A DNA stretch of 64,000 nt from assembly GCF_001952855.1 (NCBI RefSeq), contig NZ_LPNO01000052.1, forward strand, positions 96,187-160,186. The letters run 5' to 3'. Under the pieces are notes generated by a model. That model worked only from the letters and a program-made list of their open reading frames with translations. It did no database searches and was not told where the DNA came from. Origin of the DNA: Pseudomonas sp. ATCC PTA-122608. GTDB taxonomy: Bacteria > Pseudomonadota > Gammaproteobacteria > Pseudomonadales > Pseudomonadaceae. Each line of letters opens with the position of its first letter. Position 1 is the stretch's first letter. Position numbers and translations under genes: made by a program. This document shows positions 16,755-25,220 of this stretch, one piece after another.

Positions 16755-17437
16755 GTGAGGCTCCGGGTCACGGCAGACAACAATTGCGCCTCGTCCAGCC
16801 AGCGCAGGCTGCGGCCTTTCCACTGCAACACGCCTTGGGTATAGCGGGCGCTGGCCTGGGTGCCAGAAGCAGAAGCCGCGTTCAAAGTGCGTTCATCAAT
16901 GGCATGGATGCCGTCCACTTCGTCCACCGGCACCACCACCGGGCCGTCCTGCGCCGCGATGATCAGCATGCGCGGCATGATTCGCCCGCCACTGGGGCCG
17001 CTGCTGGCGCCGTCCAGCCCGAGCAATTCCACCAGGGACAGGCACGCCACCAGCGCGCCGCGCACATTGGCCACGCCCAACAGGGCGCGTGAACGCTGAT
17101 GTGGCAAGGAGTGAATCGGTTGCAGCGGTGCCACTTCCACCAGGCAGCGGGTGGCGATGCCCAGCCACTCTTCGCCGAGGCGGAACATCAACAGCGAACG
17201 GGTGACCACATCGCCTTCGACTTGCGGCGCCGCTACGGGACGATGATCGTCCTGCTGCAAGGCGTAGCGGTCGAGCAGGCGCGTGGCGGCGGCGGAATAC
17301 ACCGAGCAGTTGCGACAGTGGATGTGTTCGGCCAGCAACGGGCAAGACTTGTCGCCGTGGATGCCGATGCGGTTCCAGCAGTCGTCGATGGCTTGGGTGT
17401 CGGCCAGGGCCAGGTTCAGCGCGGTATCCAGGGTCAT
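16751..17437 (-). CDS. wspD: CheW-like scaffold WspD
   Basis: One of two CheW adaptors linking WspA to WspE. The 228 residues hold a CheW domain from about residue 78 (SLLMFRLGEEWLGIATRCLVEV, LLGVANVRGALVACLSL). The N-terminal extension of about 75 residues carries a cysteine cluster: Cys20 in DCWNRIG, Cys32 in KSCPLL, and Cys41/Cys44 in HCRNC. Its start overlaps wspC's stop by ATGA and its own stop overlaps wspE's start in the same way, so the group is tightly coupled. The cysteine set is unusual for an adaptor and could bind metal or an iron-sulphur cluster; that is inference. Confidence 0.94.
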   Translation of the reverse strand: MTLDTALNLALADTQAIDDCWNRIGIHGDKSCPLLAEHIHCRNCSVYSAAATRLLDRYALQQDDHRPVAAPQVEGDVVTRSLLMFRLGEEWLGIATRCLVEVAPLQPIHSLPHQRSRALLGVANVRGALVACLSLVELLGLDGASSGPSGGRIMPRMLIIAAQDGPVVVPVDEVDGIHAIDERTLNAASASGTQASARYTQGVLQWKGRSLRWLDEAQLLSAVTRSLT

Positions 17438-18684
17438 TGTTTACGCTCACTGCGGGCGGCACGGGCCTGCAAACGGCGGGCGCCGGCGACATCGCCCTGG
17501 GATTCGAGCAACGCCGCCAGGTGCATCAAGGCCTGCGGGTGCTGGGGCTCCAGGTACAAGGCTTTTCGATAATAACCCTGGGCTTCCAGGGCGCTGCCGG
17601 CCACATCGCTGAGCAGGCCCAGCCAATAAAACACCTGGGCTGCTGGCGGGTGAGTTTGCAGATAACGCTCGCAGGCGGCGCGGGCCTCAAGGCTTTTGCC
17701 TTCATTGGCCAGGGTTGCGATCTGGCTGAGCAGATCGGCAGCGTCCGAATGCGGGGGCGGCGGTTTGATCGCAACGACGGGTTGAGCGCTGATCGTGCTG
17801 AACGGCCGGGGCTTGGTCGGGATAGGCGCGGCACTGCGCTGGGGGATCGGCGCAGGCATCGGCACAAATACCGGTTCCGGCGCAGGCTCAGCGTGACGAC
17901 TGAAGGCAAACGACTGCGGCACACCAATCGAGCGCATGCCCAGGCGCCCCAGCAGGCTGCCTTCGGCAGGCCCGATAAACAGCACGCCGTCGACGTGGGT
18001 CAGGCCCTTGAGCACTTCAAACACCTGCTTCTGGGTTGGCTGGTCGAAGTAGATCAGCAGGTTGCGGCAGAACACGAAATCGTAGGTGGGCTCGTTGGCC
18101 AGCAGCGTGGGGTCCAGCAGGTTGCCCACTTGCAGGCGCACTTGTTCGCGCACGCGGTCGGCAATTCGGTAGCCGTCGGTTTGCTCGGTGAAGTGGCGAT
18201 CGCGGAACTCGATGTCCTGGCCGCGAAACGAATTCTTGCCGTACACCCCGCGGCGGGCGCGCTCCACCGACAGCGGGCTGACGTCCATGCCTTGCACCTT
18301 GAACTGATGCGGCGCCAGCCCGACGTCGAGCAAGGCCATGGCGATCGAATAGGGTTCTTCGCCGGTGGAACATGGCAGGCTGAGGATCCGCAGGGCGCGC
18401 ATGTGCTTGATTTCAGCCAGACGTGCGACCGCCAGCCGGCCCAATGTGGCGAAGGACTCGGGGTAACGGAAAAACCAGGTTTCGGGGACGATCACCGCTT
18501 CGATCAGCGCTTGCTGTTCGTCGGTCGAGACCAACAACTGCTGCCAGTATTGATCTGCGGTCTGCGCATTCATTGACTGGCTGCGTTGGCGCACGGCACG
18601 CTCGATAATCGCTTCGCCCACCGAGGCCACATCGAGGCCGATGCGTTCTTTCAGGAAGTCGAAGAAGCGTTGATCACTGCTCAT
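17434..18684 (-). CDS. wspC: CheR-type methyltransferase WspC with TPR tail
   Basis: Methylates glutamates of WspA using S-adenosylmethionine, opposing WspF. The 416 residues contain the CheR N-terminal helical domain, the SAM-binding core (ILSLPCSTGEEPYSIAMALL; VFCRNLLIYFDQPTQ), a Pro-rich linker (about 270-300) and C-terminal TPR repeats (AAQVFYWLGLLSDVAGSALE, then GYYRKALYLEPQHPQALMHL). The start is the ATG at 18684, sharing its A with the wspB TGA stop (TGATG) and preceded by GAGGAGGG; the TTG one codon earlier is not needed. TPR-fused CheR proteins serve dedicated, non-flagellar chemosensory systems. Confidence 0.95.
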   Translation of the reverse strand: MSSDQRFFDFLKERIGLDVASVGEAIIERAVRQRSQSMNAQTADQYWQQLLVSTDEQQALIEAVIVPETWFFRYPESFATLGRLAVARLAEIKHMRALRILSLPCSTGEEPYSIAMALLDVGLAPHQFKVQGMDVSPLSVERARRGVYGKNSFRGQDIEFRDRHFTEQTDGYRIADRVREQVRLQVGNLLDPTLLANEPTYDFVFCRNLLIYFDQPTQKQVFEVLKGLTHVDGVLFIGPAEGSLLGRLGMRSIGVPQSFAFSRHAEPAPEPVFVPMPAPIPQRSAAPIPTKPRPFSTISAQPVVAIKPPPPHSDAADLLSQIATLANEGKSLEARAACERYLQTHPPAAQVFYWLGLLSDVAGSALEAQGYYRKALYLEPQHPQALMHLAALLESQGDVAGARRLQARAARSERKQ

Positions 18685-19196
18685 CAACCCTCCTCGCCGG
18701 CGGCAAACAGCAGCGCCTGCACATCAGCCGTCAGCAGGTCGGCCACGCCTATCCACTGCATCAAGCCACGCTCGTCTTCGCGCACCGGGCCCAGGTAGCG
18801 TGCCTGGCGGTTGTCCAGGCCGTAGGGCTGGAACTCTGCAGGATCACAGCGCAAGGTGTCGGTGGCTTGTTCGAGGATCAGCCCCAGCCAGCGCGCCGGA
18901 GCCAGTGCATCCGGCTGATAGTTGACCAGTACCAGGCGCGTACTGGTGCGCGCCTGAGCCGGCGTGCCGAAGGTCAAGGCACTGAGGTCGATCACCGGCA
19001 CCATCGCCCCGCGATGGGCAAAGATCCCGGCGACCCACACAGGCGCATGGGCAATGGGCTTGAGCGGCAGGCGCGGCAGTACCTCGGCCACTTCCGTGGC
19101 CTTGAGGGCATAGCGTTCATTGCCGATGTGAAACACCAGAAACAGTGCTTTTTTCACTGCCGCAACGGCACCGCGTTTAGCCGCGAGGTCGCTCAT
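18684..19196 (-). CDS. wspB: CheW-like scaffold WspB
   Basis: First of the two adaptors of the Wsp array, which couple WspA trimers to WspE. It is essentially a single CheW domain of 170 residues (LFLVFHIGNERYALKATEVAEVLP, WVAGIFAHRGAMVPVIDLSAL, WLGLILEQATDTLRC). It has no cysteine cluster of the WspD kind. Its ATG shares a base with the wspA stop (TGATG at 19196) and its own stop is shared with the wspC start, so it is part of the coupled wspA-F transcript. Confidence 0.95.
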   Translation of the reverse strand: MSDLAAKRGAVAAVKKALFLVFHIGNERYALKATEVAEVLPRLPLKPIAHAPVWVAGIFAHRGAMVPVIDLSALTFGTPAQARTSTRLVLVNYQPDALAPARWLGLILEQATDTLRCDPAEFQPYGLDNRQARYLGPVREDERGLMQWIGVADLLTADVQALLFAAGEEG

Positions 19197-20818
19197 CAGA
19201 CTTTAAAACGCGACACGCCGCTGCGCAGGCCGACCGCGACCTGGCTCAGCTCGTCAATGGCAAAACTGGCCTGGCGCAGGGACTCTACGGTCTGGCTGCT
19301 GGCATCACCCAACTGCACCAGCGCATGGTTGATCTGCTCGGCGCCGGTGGCCTGGGCCTGCATCCCTTCGTTGACCATCAACACCCGCGGCGCCAGGGCC
19401 TGCACTTGATGGATGATCTGCGACAATTGCTCGCCCACTTGCTGCACCTCGAACATGCCACGGCGCACTTCTTCGGAGAATTTGTCCATGCCCATCACCC
19501 CGGCCGACACTGCCGACTGGATCTCGCGCACCATCTGCTCGATGTCATACGTAGCGACGGCGGTCTGATCGGCCAGACGCCGCACTTCGGTGGCCACCAC
19601 GGCAAAACCGCGACCGTATTCACCGGCCTTCTCGGCCTCGATGGCGGCATTGAGGGACAGCAGGTTGGTCTGGTCGGCAACCTTGACGATGGTCACGACC
19701 ACCTGATTGATGTTGCCGGCCTTCTCATTGAGGATCGCCAGCTTGGCGTTCACCAGGTCGGCCGCGCCCATCACCGAGTGCATGGTTTCTTCCATGCGTG
19801 CCAGGCCTTGCTGGCCGGAGCCGGCGGCCACCGAGGCCTGGTCGGCAGCGGTGGAGACTTCGGTCATGGTGCGGACCAGGTCCTTGGACGTGGCGGCGAT
19901 TTCCCGGGAAGTAGCGCCGATCTCGGTGGTCGTCGCGGCGGTTTCTGTGGCGGTGGCCTGCTGCTGCTTGGAGGTGGCAGCAATCTCGGTGACCGAGGTG
20001 GTGACCTGGACCGAGGAGCGCTGTGCCTGGGATACCAGGGCAGTGAGCTCGGTCATCATGTCGTTGAAGCCGGTTTCCACCGCGCCGAATTCGTCTTTGC
20101 GTTCCAGGTTCAGGCGTTTGCTCAGGTCACCGGTGCGCATGATTTCGAGGATGTCGACGATGCGTTTCATCGGCGCCATGATCGCGCGCATCAGCAGCAG
20201 GCCACAGAGACCGGCGGCGAGGATCGCGAGGATCAGTGAGACGCCCATGCTGATTTTTGCAGCGGACACCGCGTCGTCGATAGCGTTGGTGGCGCGGTCG
20301 GCGACGTTTTTGTTTTCGGTGATGATGTCGTTGAGCTTCTTGCGGCCTGCGGTCCAGGTCGGGGTCAGCTCTTCGTCGAACACTTTGCGGGCGGCGGCGA
20401 CGTCATTGCGTTGCAGATTGTCCGTTACGGTGGCCAATGCCTTGTTGTAGGCCTGGTGCAGGGCTTCGAATTTATCGAACTCGGCCTGATCGTCAGCGCC
20501 GTTGATGGTTGCCTTGTAATTGGCCATCTGCGTGAGGATGCGCGCTTCGTAGGACTTGTAGTCGGCCTTGTCGGCGTCGGTGAGCACCTTGTCTTTGCGC
20601 AGGCCGATGATGTCGAGGGTGTCGAGGTAACTGTCGACCCAGGCGCTGCGGATCATGGAGCTTAGGTAGACCCCGGGGACTGCGTCGTCGCGGACTGACT
20701 CTTCGCCAGCCTCGATCTTCAACAGGCGTGAATACGAGACCACTACCATCAGCAGCATGATCGCGATGATGACCGCAAAGCTTGCCAATATCCGTTGGCG
20801 CAAGGTCCAGTTCTTCAC
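19196..20818 (-). CDS. wspA: Surface-sensing methyl-accepting receptor WspA
   Basis: Membrane receptor that activates WspE on surface contact. The 540 residues, from a GTG at 20816-20818 preceded by GAGGAA, begin (V)KNWTLRQRILASF. Transmembrane 1 lies near residues 11-33. A four-helix-bundle periplasmic sensor follows to about residue 185, then transmembrane 2 near 187-208 (MGVSLILAILAAGLCGLLLM), a HAMP domain, and the signalling hairpin with the conserved tip (NLLSLNAAIEAEKAGEYGRG). Flanking Gln/Glu-rich helices carry methylation sites. An upstream ATG at 20842 would add eight residues and lacks a good ribosome site. First gene of the wsp operon. Confidence 0.95.
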   Translation of the reverse strand: MKNWTLRQRILASFAVIIAIMLLMVVVSYSRLLKIEAGEESVRDDAVPGVYLSSMIRSAWVDSYLDTLDIIGLRKDKVLTDADKADYKSYEARILTQMANYKATINGADDQAEFDKFEALHQAYNKALATVTDNLQRNDVAAARKVFDEELTPTWTAGRKKLNDIITENKNVADRATNAIDDAVSAAKISMGVSLILAILAAGLCGLLLMRAIMAPMKRIVDILEIMRTGDLSKRLNLERKDEFGAVETGFNDMMTELTALVSQAQRSSVQVTTSVTEIAATSKQQQATATETAATTTEIGATSREIAATSKDLVRTMTEVSTAADQASVAAGSGQQGLARMEETMHSVMGAADLVNAKLAILNEKAGNINQVVVTIVKVADQTNLLSLNAAIEAEKAGEYGRGFAVVATEVRRLADQTAVATYDIEQMVREIQSAVSAGVMGMDKFSEEVRRGMFEVQQVGEQLSQIIHQVQALAPRVLMVNEGMQAQATGAEQINHALVQLGDASSQTVESLRQASFAIDELSQVAVGLRSGVSRFKV

Positions 20819-20930
20819 AGTAATTCCTCGAGGGCCATTCAAATGGAGGGGAGTATAGCTGAGCGGGTGCCATCATTAATCAACGGGTTGTGGGATCTGG
20901 GTCACACGGGGGGGTAGTTTTTGGGGGGGG

Positions 20931-21756
20931 CATATCCGTTGCTGCGGTAACGGCGGCTTAGGGTTCCGCCCTTACGGCGGGTCACTTTTGGAAAAGAGCC
21001 CCAAAAGTAACCAAAAGGGCTCTTGCCCCACCACTCGGCACCTCGCTAATGCTCGGTGTGCCCTCACTCCGGCTTTGGACCGTGGGCGGCCGCGATGGGC
21101 CATCCTTGGCCCAGCGCGGCTAACCCGGCGTCCTGCCGGGTTACCCACGCTCCAAAGCCTGCGTTCGGCCAGCGTGGTTTAACGGGGCGCCTAAGATCAA
21201 GATCAAAAGCAGATCAAGAGCACAGCGGCCTACAGGCCGGCTTGAGTGTGGTGAAGCAACAGCAACAGCAACAGCAAAATCAGAAGCTAAAGCGGGCACG
21301 GTCCAAATGTGGGAGCGGGCTTGCTCGCGAAGGTCGTTAACGATGACGATGGCATCCTGGTTCAACGCGGCGTTCTCAGGTTTTTCGCGAGCAAGCTCGC
21401 TCCTACAGAAAAGCAGCTCTGCTTTCGCTCTGGATCTTGCCTCTGCTTCTAACACTCAAGCCGGCCGGTAGGCCGCTGTGCTCTTGCTTTTGATTTTGAT
21501 CTGACTGCCCCATTCAGCCCGAGGCCGAACGCAGGTATTGCGGAGCGGGTAAACCGGCAGGACGCCGGTTTAGCCGCGCCGGGCCATGGATGGCCCGTCG
21601 CGGCGGCCCGCGGAGTAATGCCGGAGTGAGGGAACACCGAGCCTAGGCGAGGTGCCGACAGGCGGGGCAGAGCGTTTTGGTTACTTTTGCGCTTTTCAAA
21701 AGTGACCCGCTGTAAGAGCGGAACCATAAGTAGCCGTTACCTAAATAACGGATATG
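20931..21756. repeat. 0.8 kb nested inverted repeat of structured intergenic units
   Basis: The 945 bases between wspA and the DUF533 gene hold no gene. CATATCCGTT at 20931 is mirrored by AACGGATATG ending at 21756, and between them two imperfect inverted arms of about 300 bases each contain matching hairpins. Examples are CCGCC-cttac-GGCGG at 20966-20980 against CCGCT-gtaag-AGCGG at 21707-21721, AACCCGGC/GCCGGGTT at 21122-21142 against AAACCGGC/GCCGGTTT at 21551-21571, and long stems at 21089-21120 and 21573-21604. Differences between arms fall in pairs that keep the stems. A REP doublet occupies the centre, and a short CAACAG triplet repeat lies near 21257-21276. Confidence 0.9.
21305..21408. 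repeat. Mixed REP doublet at the centre of the inverted repeat
   Basis: AAATGTGGGAGCGGGCTTGC (from 21305) is paired with TTCGCGAGCAAGCTCGCTCC (to about 21408). The two arms belong to different sub-variants (GTGGGAGCGGGC against GTAGGAGCGAGC), so this is a hybrid doublet lying between the two large inverted arms. Confidence 0.85.
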
Positions 21757-21763
21757 TACCCAA

Positions 21764-22477
21764 TCAAACCACCACAGCCTGCCGCACCTGCTTCTCCAGT
21801 TCAGCCTTCAACCCAGGCTCCAACTTAAGCTGCCGCGCCAACTCATCGAGATACGACTTCTCCATGAAGTTCTCCTCATCCACCAACATCACACTGGCGA
21901 TATACATCTCGGCAGCCAACTCCGGAGTGCTGGCAGCCCTAGCCACATCTGCCGGATCAAGAGGCTTGTTCAGCTCAGCATGTAACCACTGCTGCAACTC
22001 ACGATCACTGTCCAGCTTCAAAAACTCCCCTTCGATCAACGCCCGCTCCCGCTCATCCACATGCCCGTCAGCCTTGGCCGCCGCCACCAACGCCTTCAAA
22101 ATCCCCTGGCTATGCTGCTCGACTTGCGCCGGCGGCAGGCGGTCGATGGTCTGCGGCTCGCCCTGAGGCGCATTGGCCTGCTGCGCCTGCCAGTTGCCAT
22201 ACGCCTTGTAGGCAATCACCCCCAGCGCCGCCAACCCACCGTAGGTCAGCGCCTTACCGCCAAACTTGCGGGCTTTCTTGTTGCCCATCAACAGGCCCAT
22301 GGCACCAGCCGCGAGGGCCCCACCACCGGCACCGCCGAGCAAGCTACCCAACCCGCCGCCGCCCAGCAGGCCGCCAAGGGCACCTTTGTCATCTGACTTG
22401 CGCTGCCCGCCAGCCTTGTTCTGCAACATGTCCTGCCCGGATTTGAGCAGTTGATCGAGCAATCCACGGGTATTCAT
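21764..22477 (-). CDS. DUF533 (YebE-type) membrane-associated protein with TerB-like domain
   Basis: A 237-residue protein of the DUF533 family. The N terminus (MNTRGLLDQLLKSGQDML) is followed by a Gly-rich hydrophobic region (GALGGLLGGGGLGSLLGGAGGGALAAGAM in outline, roughly residues 32-62) and a further hydrophobic stretch (ALTYGGLAALGVIAYKAYG). From about residue 120 an acidic all-helical TerB-like domain follows (ILKALVAAAKADGHVDERER with an EF-hand-like Asp/Glu pattern, then ASVMLVDEENFMEKSYLDEL). GGAGG precedes the ATG. Relatives are common in proteobacteria, and some are envelope-stress induced, but the function is not established. It is single, divergent from the LysR gene. Confidence 0.88.
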   Translation of the reverse strand: MNTRGLLDQLLKSGQDMLQNKAGGQRKSDDKGALGGLLGGGGLGSLLGGAGGGALAAGAMGLLMGNKKARKFGGKALTYGGLAALGVIAYKAYGNWQAQQANAPQGEPQTIDRLPPAQVEQHSQGILKALVAAAKADGHVDERERALIEGEFLKLDSDRELQQWLHAELNKPLDPADVARAASTPELAAEMYIASVMLVDEENFMEKSYLDELARQLKLEPGLKAELEKQVRQAVVV

Positions 22478-22645
22478 TCACAGCCTCCAGAAACTAGGGT
22501 TCACAGGACCAATAGGCTCCCAGCGTAAAACTAAGTGCCAAAAACCCCCGATCTAGAGTGCTTCCAGATGTAACGCGCTTACCCCTCAATTAAAACGATA
22601 TACACTCGAACAAATCTATAAAAACACCCCACTGGTAATTCCAGC

Positions 22646-23557
22646 ATGATGACCTTGCGTCAGATCCGTCACTTTATCGCCGTGGCCGAGACCGGCTCGA
22701 TCTCCGCCGCCGCCCAGACCGCCTTCATCTCCCAGTCCACCCTGACCCTGGCGATCCAGCAACTGGAACAGGAAATCGGCGTCAACCTGTTCAACCGCCA
22801 CGCCAAGGGCATGACCCTGACCCACCAGGGCCACCAGTTCCTGCGCCAGGCGCACCTGATCCTTGCCACCGTCGACAACGCCAAGCGCAGCCTGCAACAG
22901 AGCACCGATCAGGTCGCCGGGCAATTGATCATCGGCGTGACCAGCCTGGTCGCCGGCTACTACCTGGCGGATTTGCTCACGCGTTTCCAGCGCGCCTACC
23001 CCAATGTCGAAATCCGCGTAATGGAAGACGAACGCCCCTATATCGAACACTTGCTGGTCAGCGGTGAAATCGACGTTGGCGTGCTGATCCTCTCCAACCT
23101 CGAAGACCGCCACGCCCTGCAAACCGAAGTGCTCACCCACTCGCCCCACCGTTTATGGCTGCCCGCCCAGCACCCGCTGCTGGAACACGACAGCATCAAC
23201 CTCGCCGACGTTGCCCGCGAACCGCTGATTCAACTGAACGTCGATGAAATGGGCCACAACGCCCAACGCATGTGGACCGGCGCCGGGCTGCAACCCCGCG
23301 TCACCTTGCGCACCGCCTCGACGGAAGCCGTACGAAGCCTGGTGGCCGCCGGCCTCGGCGTGTCGATCCAGCCGGACATGACCTACCGCCCCTGGTCCCT
23401 GGAAGGCGACATTATCGAAGCCCGGCCGATTGCCGACCTCAGCCAAACCCTCGACGTGGGCCTGGCCTGGCGCCGGGGCACGGCGCGCCCGGCGTTGGTG
23501 GACCCGTTCCTGACGGTAGCCCGTGAACAGCCCCACCCACGCAAGCCATCTATTTAA
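22646..23557 (+). CDS. LysR-family regulator, probable controller of the polyamine cluster
   Basis: A 303-residue LysR-type regulator: winged helix-turn-helix at residues 1-60 (RQIRHFIAVAETGSISAAAQ, FISQSTLTLAIQQLEQEIG) and a periplasmic-binding-protein-like effector domain from about residue 90. It lies 104 bases upstream of, and on the same strand as, the aldehyde dehydrogenase-importer-dehydrogenase-spermidine dehydrogenase genes, so it most likely controls them; the inducer may be a polyamine or GABA-type compound. It is divergent from the DUF533 gene. The first two codons are both ATG and no strong ribosome site separates them. Its binding site may involve the inverted repeat at 23596-23643. 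Confidence 0.88.
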   Translation: MMTLRQIRHFIAVAETGSISAAAQTAFISQSTLTLAIQQLEQEIGVNLFNRHAKGMTLTHQGHQFLRQAHLILATVDNAKRSLQQSTDQVAGQLIIGVTSLVAGYYLADLLTRFQRAYPNVEIRVMEDERPYIEHLLVSGEIDVGVLILSNLEDRHALQTEVLTHSPHRLWLPAQHPLLEHDSINLADVAREPLIQLNVDEMGHNAQRMWTGAGLQPRVTLRTASTEAVRSLVAAGLGVSIQPDMTYRPWSLEGDIIEARPIADLSQTLDVGLAWRRGTARPALVDPFLTVAREQPHPRKPSI

Positions 23558-23595
23558 TCGAATGCTGCTTTCAGTATTTAGTATTTGTTGACCTC

Positions 23596-23643
23596 GCGCC
23601 TGACCTCTAGTCTCTGCTCATCCCATAAGAGAAGGTCAGGCGC
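23596..23643. promoter_or_regulatory. 11-base inverted repeat before the first aldehyde dehydrogenase gene
   Basis: GCGCCTGACCT (23596-23606) and AGGTCAGGCGC (23633-23643) are perfect mirror images separated by 26 bases, ending 17 bases before the ATG at 23661. It could be an operator for the upstream LysR protein, or a leader hairpin that would mask the ribosome site region. TTGACC just before it (23588-23593) resembles a -35 element. Confidence 0.45.
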
Positions 23644-23660
23644 CTCGTAAGAGAACAGCC

Positions 23661-25148
23661 ATGACCACACAAGAAAAGAGATCGCGAAAAATGTCTGGCG
23701 CGCCCACACCGCTGCTCACTGCGTTGCTGATCGACGGCGAACTGGTCGCAGGCGAAGGTTTTGTCGAGCCGATCATCAACCCGGCCACCGGTGAAATCCT
23801 CACCCATATCGCCGAGGCCAGCACCGAACAGGTCGAAGCCGCGATTCTCGCCGCCCACCGCGCCTTTGCCGGTTGGTCACGGACCACGCCCCAACAGCGC
23901 TCGAACATTCTCCTGGGCATCGCCGATGCCATCGAAAAACAAGCCGACTACCTCGCCCGCCTGGAATCGCTGAACTGCGGCAAACCGTTGCACCTGGCGC
24001 GCCAGGACGATTTGAGTGCCACTGTCGATGTGTTCCGCTTCTTTGCCGGTGCCGTGCGCTGCCAGACCGGGCAGCTCAGCGGTGAATACCTGCCGGGCTA
24101 CACCAGCATGGTGCGCCGCGACCCGATTGGCGTGGTCGCCTCGATTGCGCCCTGGAATTACCCGCTGATGATGGCCGCCTGGAAGATCGCCCCGGCCCTG
24201 GCCGCCGGCAATACCCTGGTGTTCAAGCCCTCGGAACATACGCCACTGTCGATCCTGGCCCTGGCGCCCGTGCTGAGCCAGCTGTTGCCGCGCGGGGTGA
24301 TCAACATCCTGTGTGGCGGCGGCGAAGGCGTCGGCAGCCATTTGGTCAGCCACCCGAAGGTGCGCATGGTGTCGTTGACCGGCGATATCGTCACCGGGCA
24401 AAAAATCCTCCAGGCCGCCTCCAAGACCCTCAAGCGCACCCACTTGGAACTGGGCGGCAAGGCTCCAGTGATCGTGTGTAACGACGCCGACCTGCAAGCC
24501 GTGGTCGAAGGCGTGCGCGCCTACGGGTATTACAACGCCGGCCAGGACTGCACCGCCGCGTGCCGCATCTACGCCCAGGCGGGCATTCACGACAAGTTGG
24601 TGGCCGACCTCGGCGCCGCCGTCAGCAGTCTGCGGTTTGCCGGAAAGCGCGATGCCGACAACGAACTCGGCCCGCTGATCAGCACGCGCCAGCGCGACCG
24701 GGTGGCCAGTTTTGTCGAACGCGCCCTCGGCCAGCCACATATCGAACGCATCACCGGCGCCGCCGTGCATTCCGGCGCCGGCTTCTTCTACCAGCCAACC
24801 TTGCTGGCCGGTTGCAAACAGAATGATGAAATCGTGCAGCGCGAAGTGTTCGGACCGGTGGTCACCGTGACCCGCTTCGACGAGCTGGAGCAGGCCGTGG
24901 ACTGGGCCAACGACTCGGAATACGGCCTGGCCTCCTCCGTCTGGACCCAGAACCTGGACAAGGCCATGCAGGTGGCGTCGCGCCTGCAATACGGCTGCAC
25001 CTGGATCAACAGCCATTTCATGCTGGTCAGCGAAATGCCCCACGGCGGCTTGAAGCGTTCGGGGTATGGGAAAGATCTGTCCAGTGATTCGCTTCAGGAC
25101 TACAGCGTGGTGCGGCACATCATGGCGCGCCACGGCCAGCATCTTTAA
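23661..25148 (+). CDS. Aminobutyraldehyde-type aldehyde dehydrogenase (copy 1)
   Basis: NAD(P)-dependent aldehyde dehydrogenase of the YdcW/PatD group, expected to oxidise 4-aminobutyraldehyde to GABA. In the 495 residues the landmarks are PWNYPLMMAAWKIAPALAAGN, cofactor lysine in FKPSEHTP, SLTGDIVTG, the catalytic general base in LELGGKAP, and the nucleophile Cys in GQDCTAACR. The C-terminal half has EVFGPVVTV. It starts at 23661; an internal ATG at 23691 (MSGAPTP) is a possible alternative. A second, clearly related enzyme lies on the other side of the importer (29495). The two share long motif stretches, suggesting an old duplication with different aldehyde preference. Confidence 0.9.
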   Translation: MTTQEKRSRKMSGAPTPLLTALLIDGELVAGEGFVEPIINPATGEILTHIAEASTEQVEAAILAAHRAFAGWSRTTPQQRSNILLGIADAIEKQADYLARLESLNCGKPLHLARQDDLSATVDVFRFFAGAVRCQTGQLSGEYLPGYTSMVRRDPIGVVASIAPWNYPLMMAAWKIAPALAAGNTLVFKPSEHTPLSILALAPVLSQLLPRGVINILCGGGEGVGSHLVSHPKVRMVSLTGDIVTGQKILQAASKTLKRTHLELGGKAPVIVCNDADLQAVVEGVRAYGYYNAGQDCTAACRIYAQAGIHDKLVADLGAAVSSLRFAGKRDADNELGPLISTRQRDRVASFVERALGQPHIERITGAAVHSGAGFFYQPTLLAGCKQNDEIVQREVFGPVVTVTRFDELEQAVDWANDSEYGLASSVWTQNLDKAMQVASRLQYGCTWINSHFMLVSEMPHGGLKRSGYGKDLSSDSLQDYSVVRHIMARHGQHL

Positions 25149-25220
25149 AACAACAACTACGCTCTCGCATCACCTGCTGCAAAAACTGCCCCGACCATAA
25201 TTAAAGAAGAGGGAACCCCC

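Noticed and set aside
21257..21276. CAACAG triplet-type microsatellite
   Set aside because: About three units only, outside any gene; probably incidental within the repeat island.
21056..21455. Short frames within the nested inverted repeat (21056-21340 plus, 21141-21455 minus)
   Set aside because: They run through repeated palindromic DNA, and encode REP-type peptides such as CGSGLAREG that recur at other REP sites; not genes.
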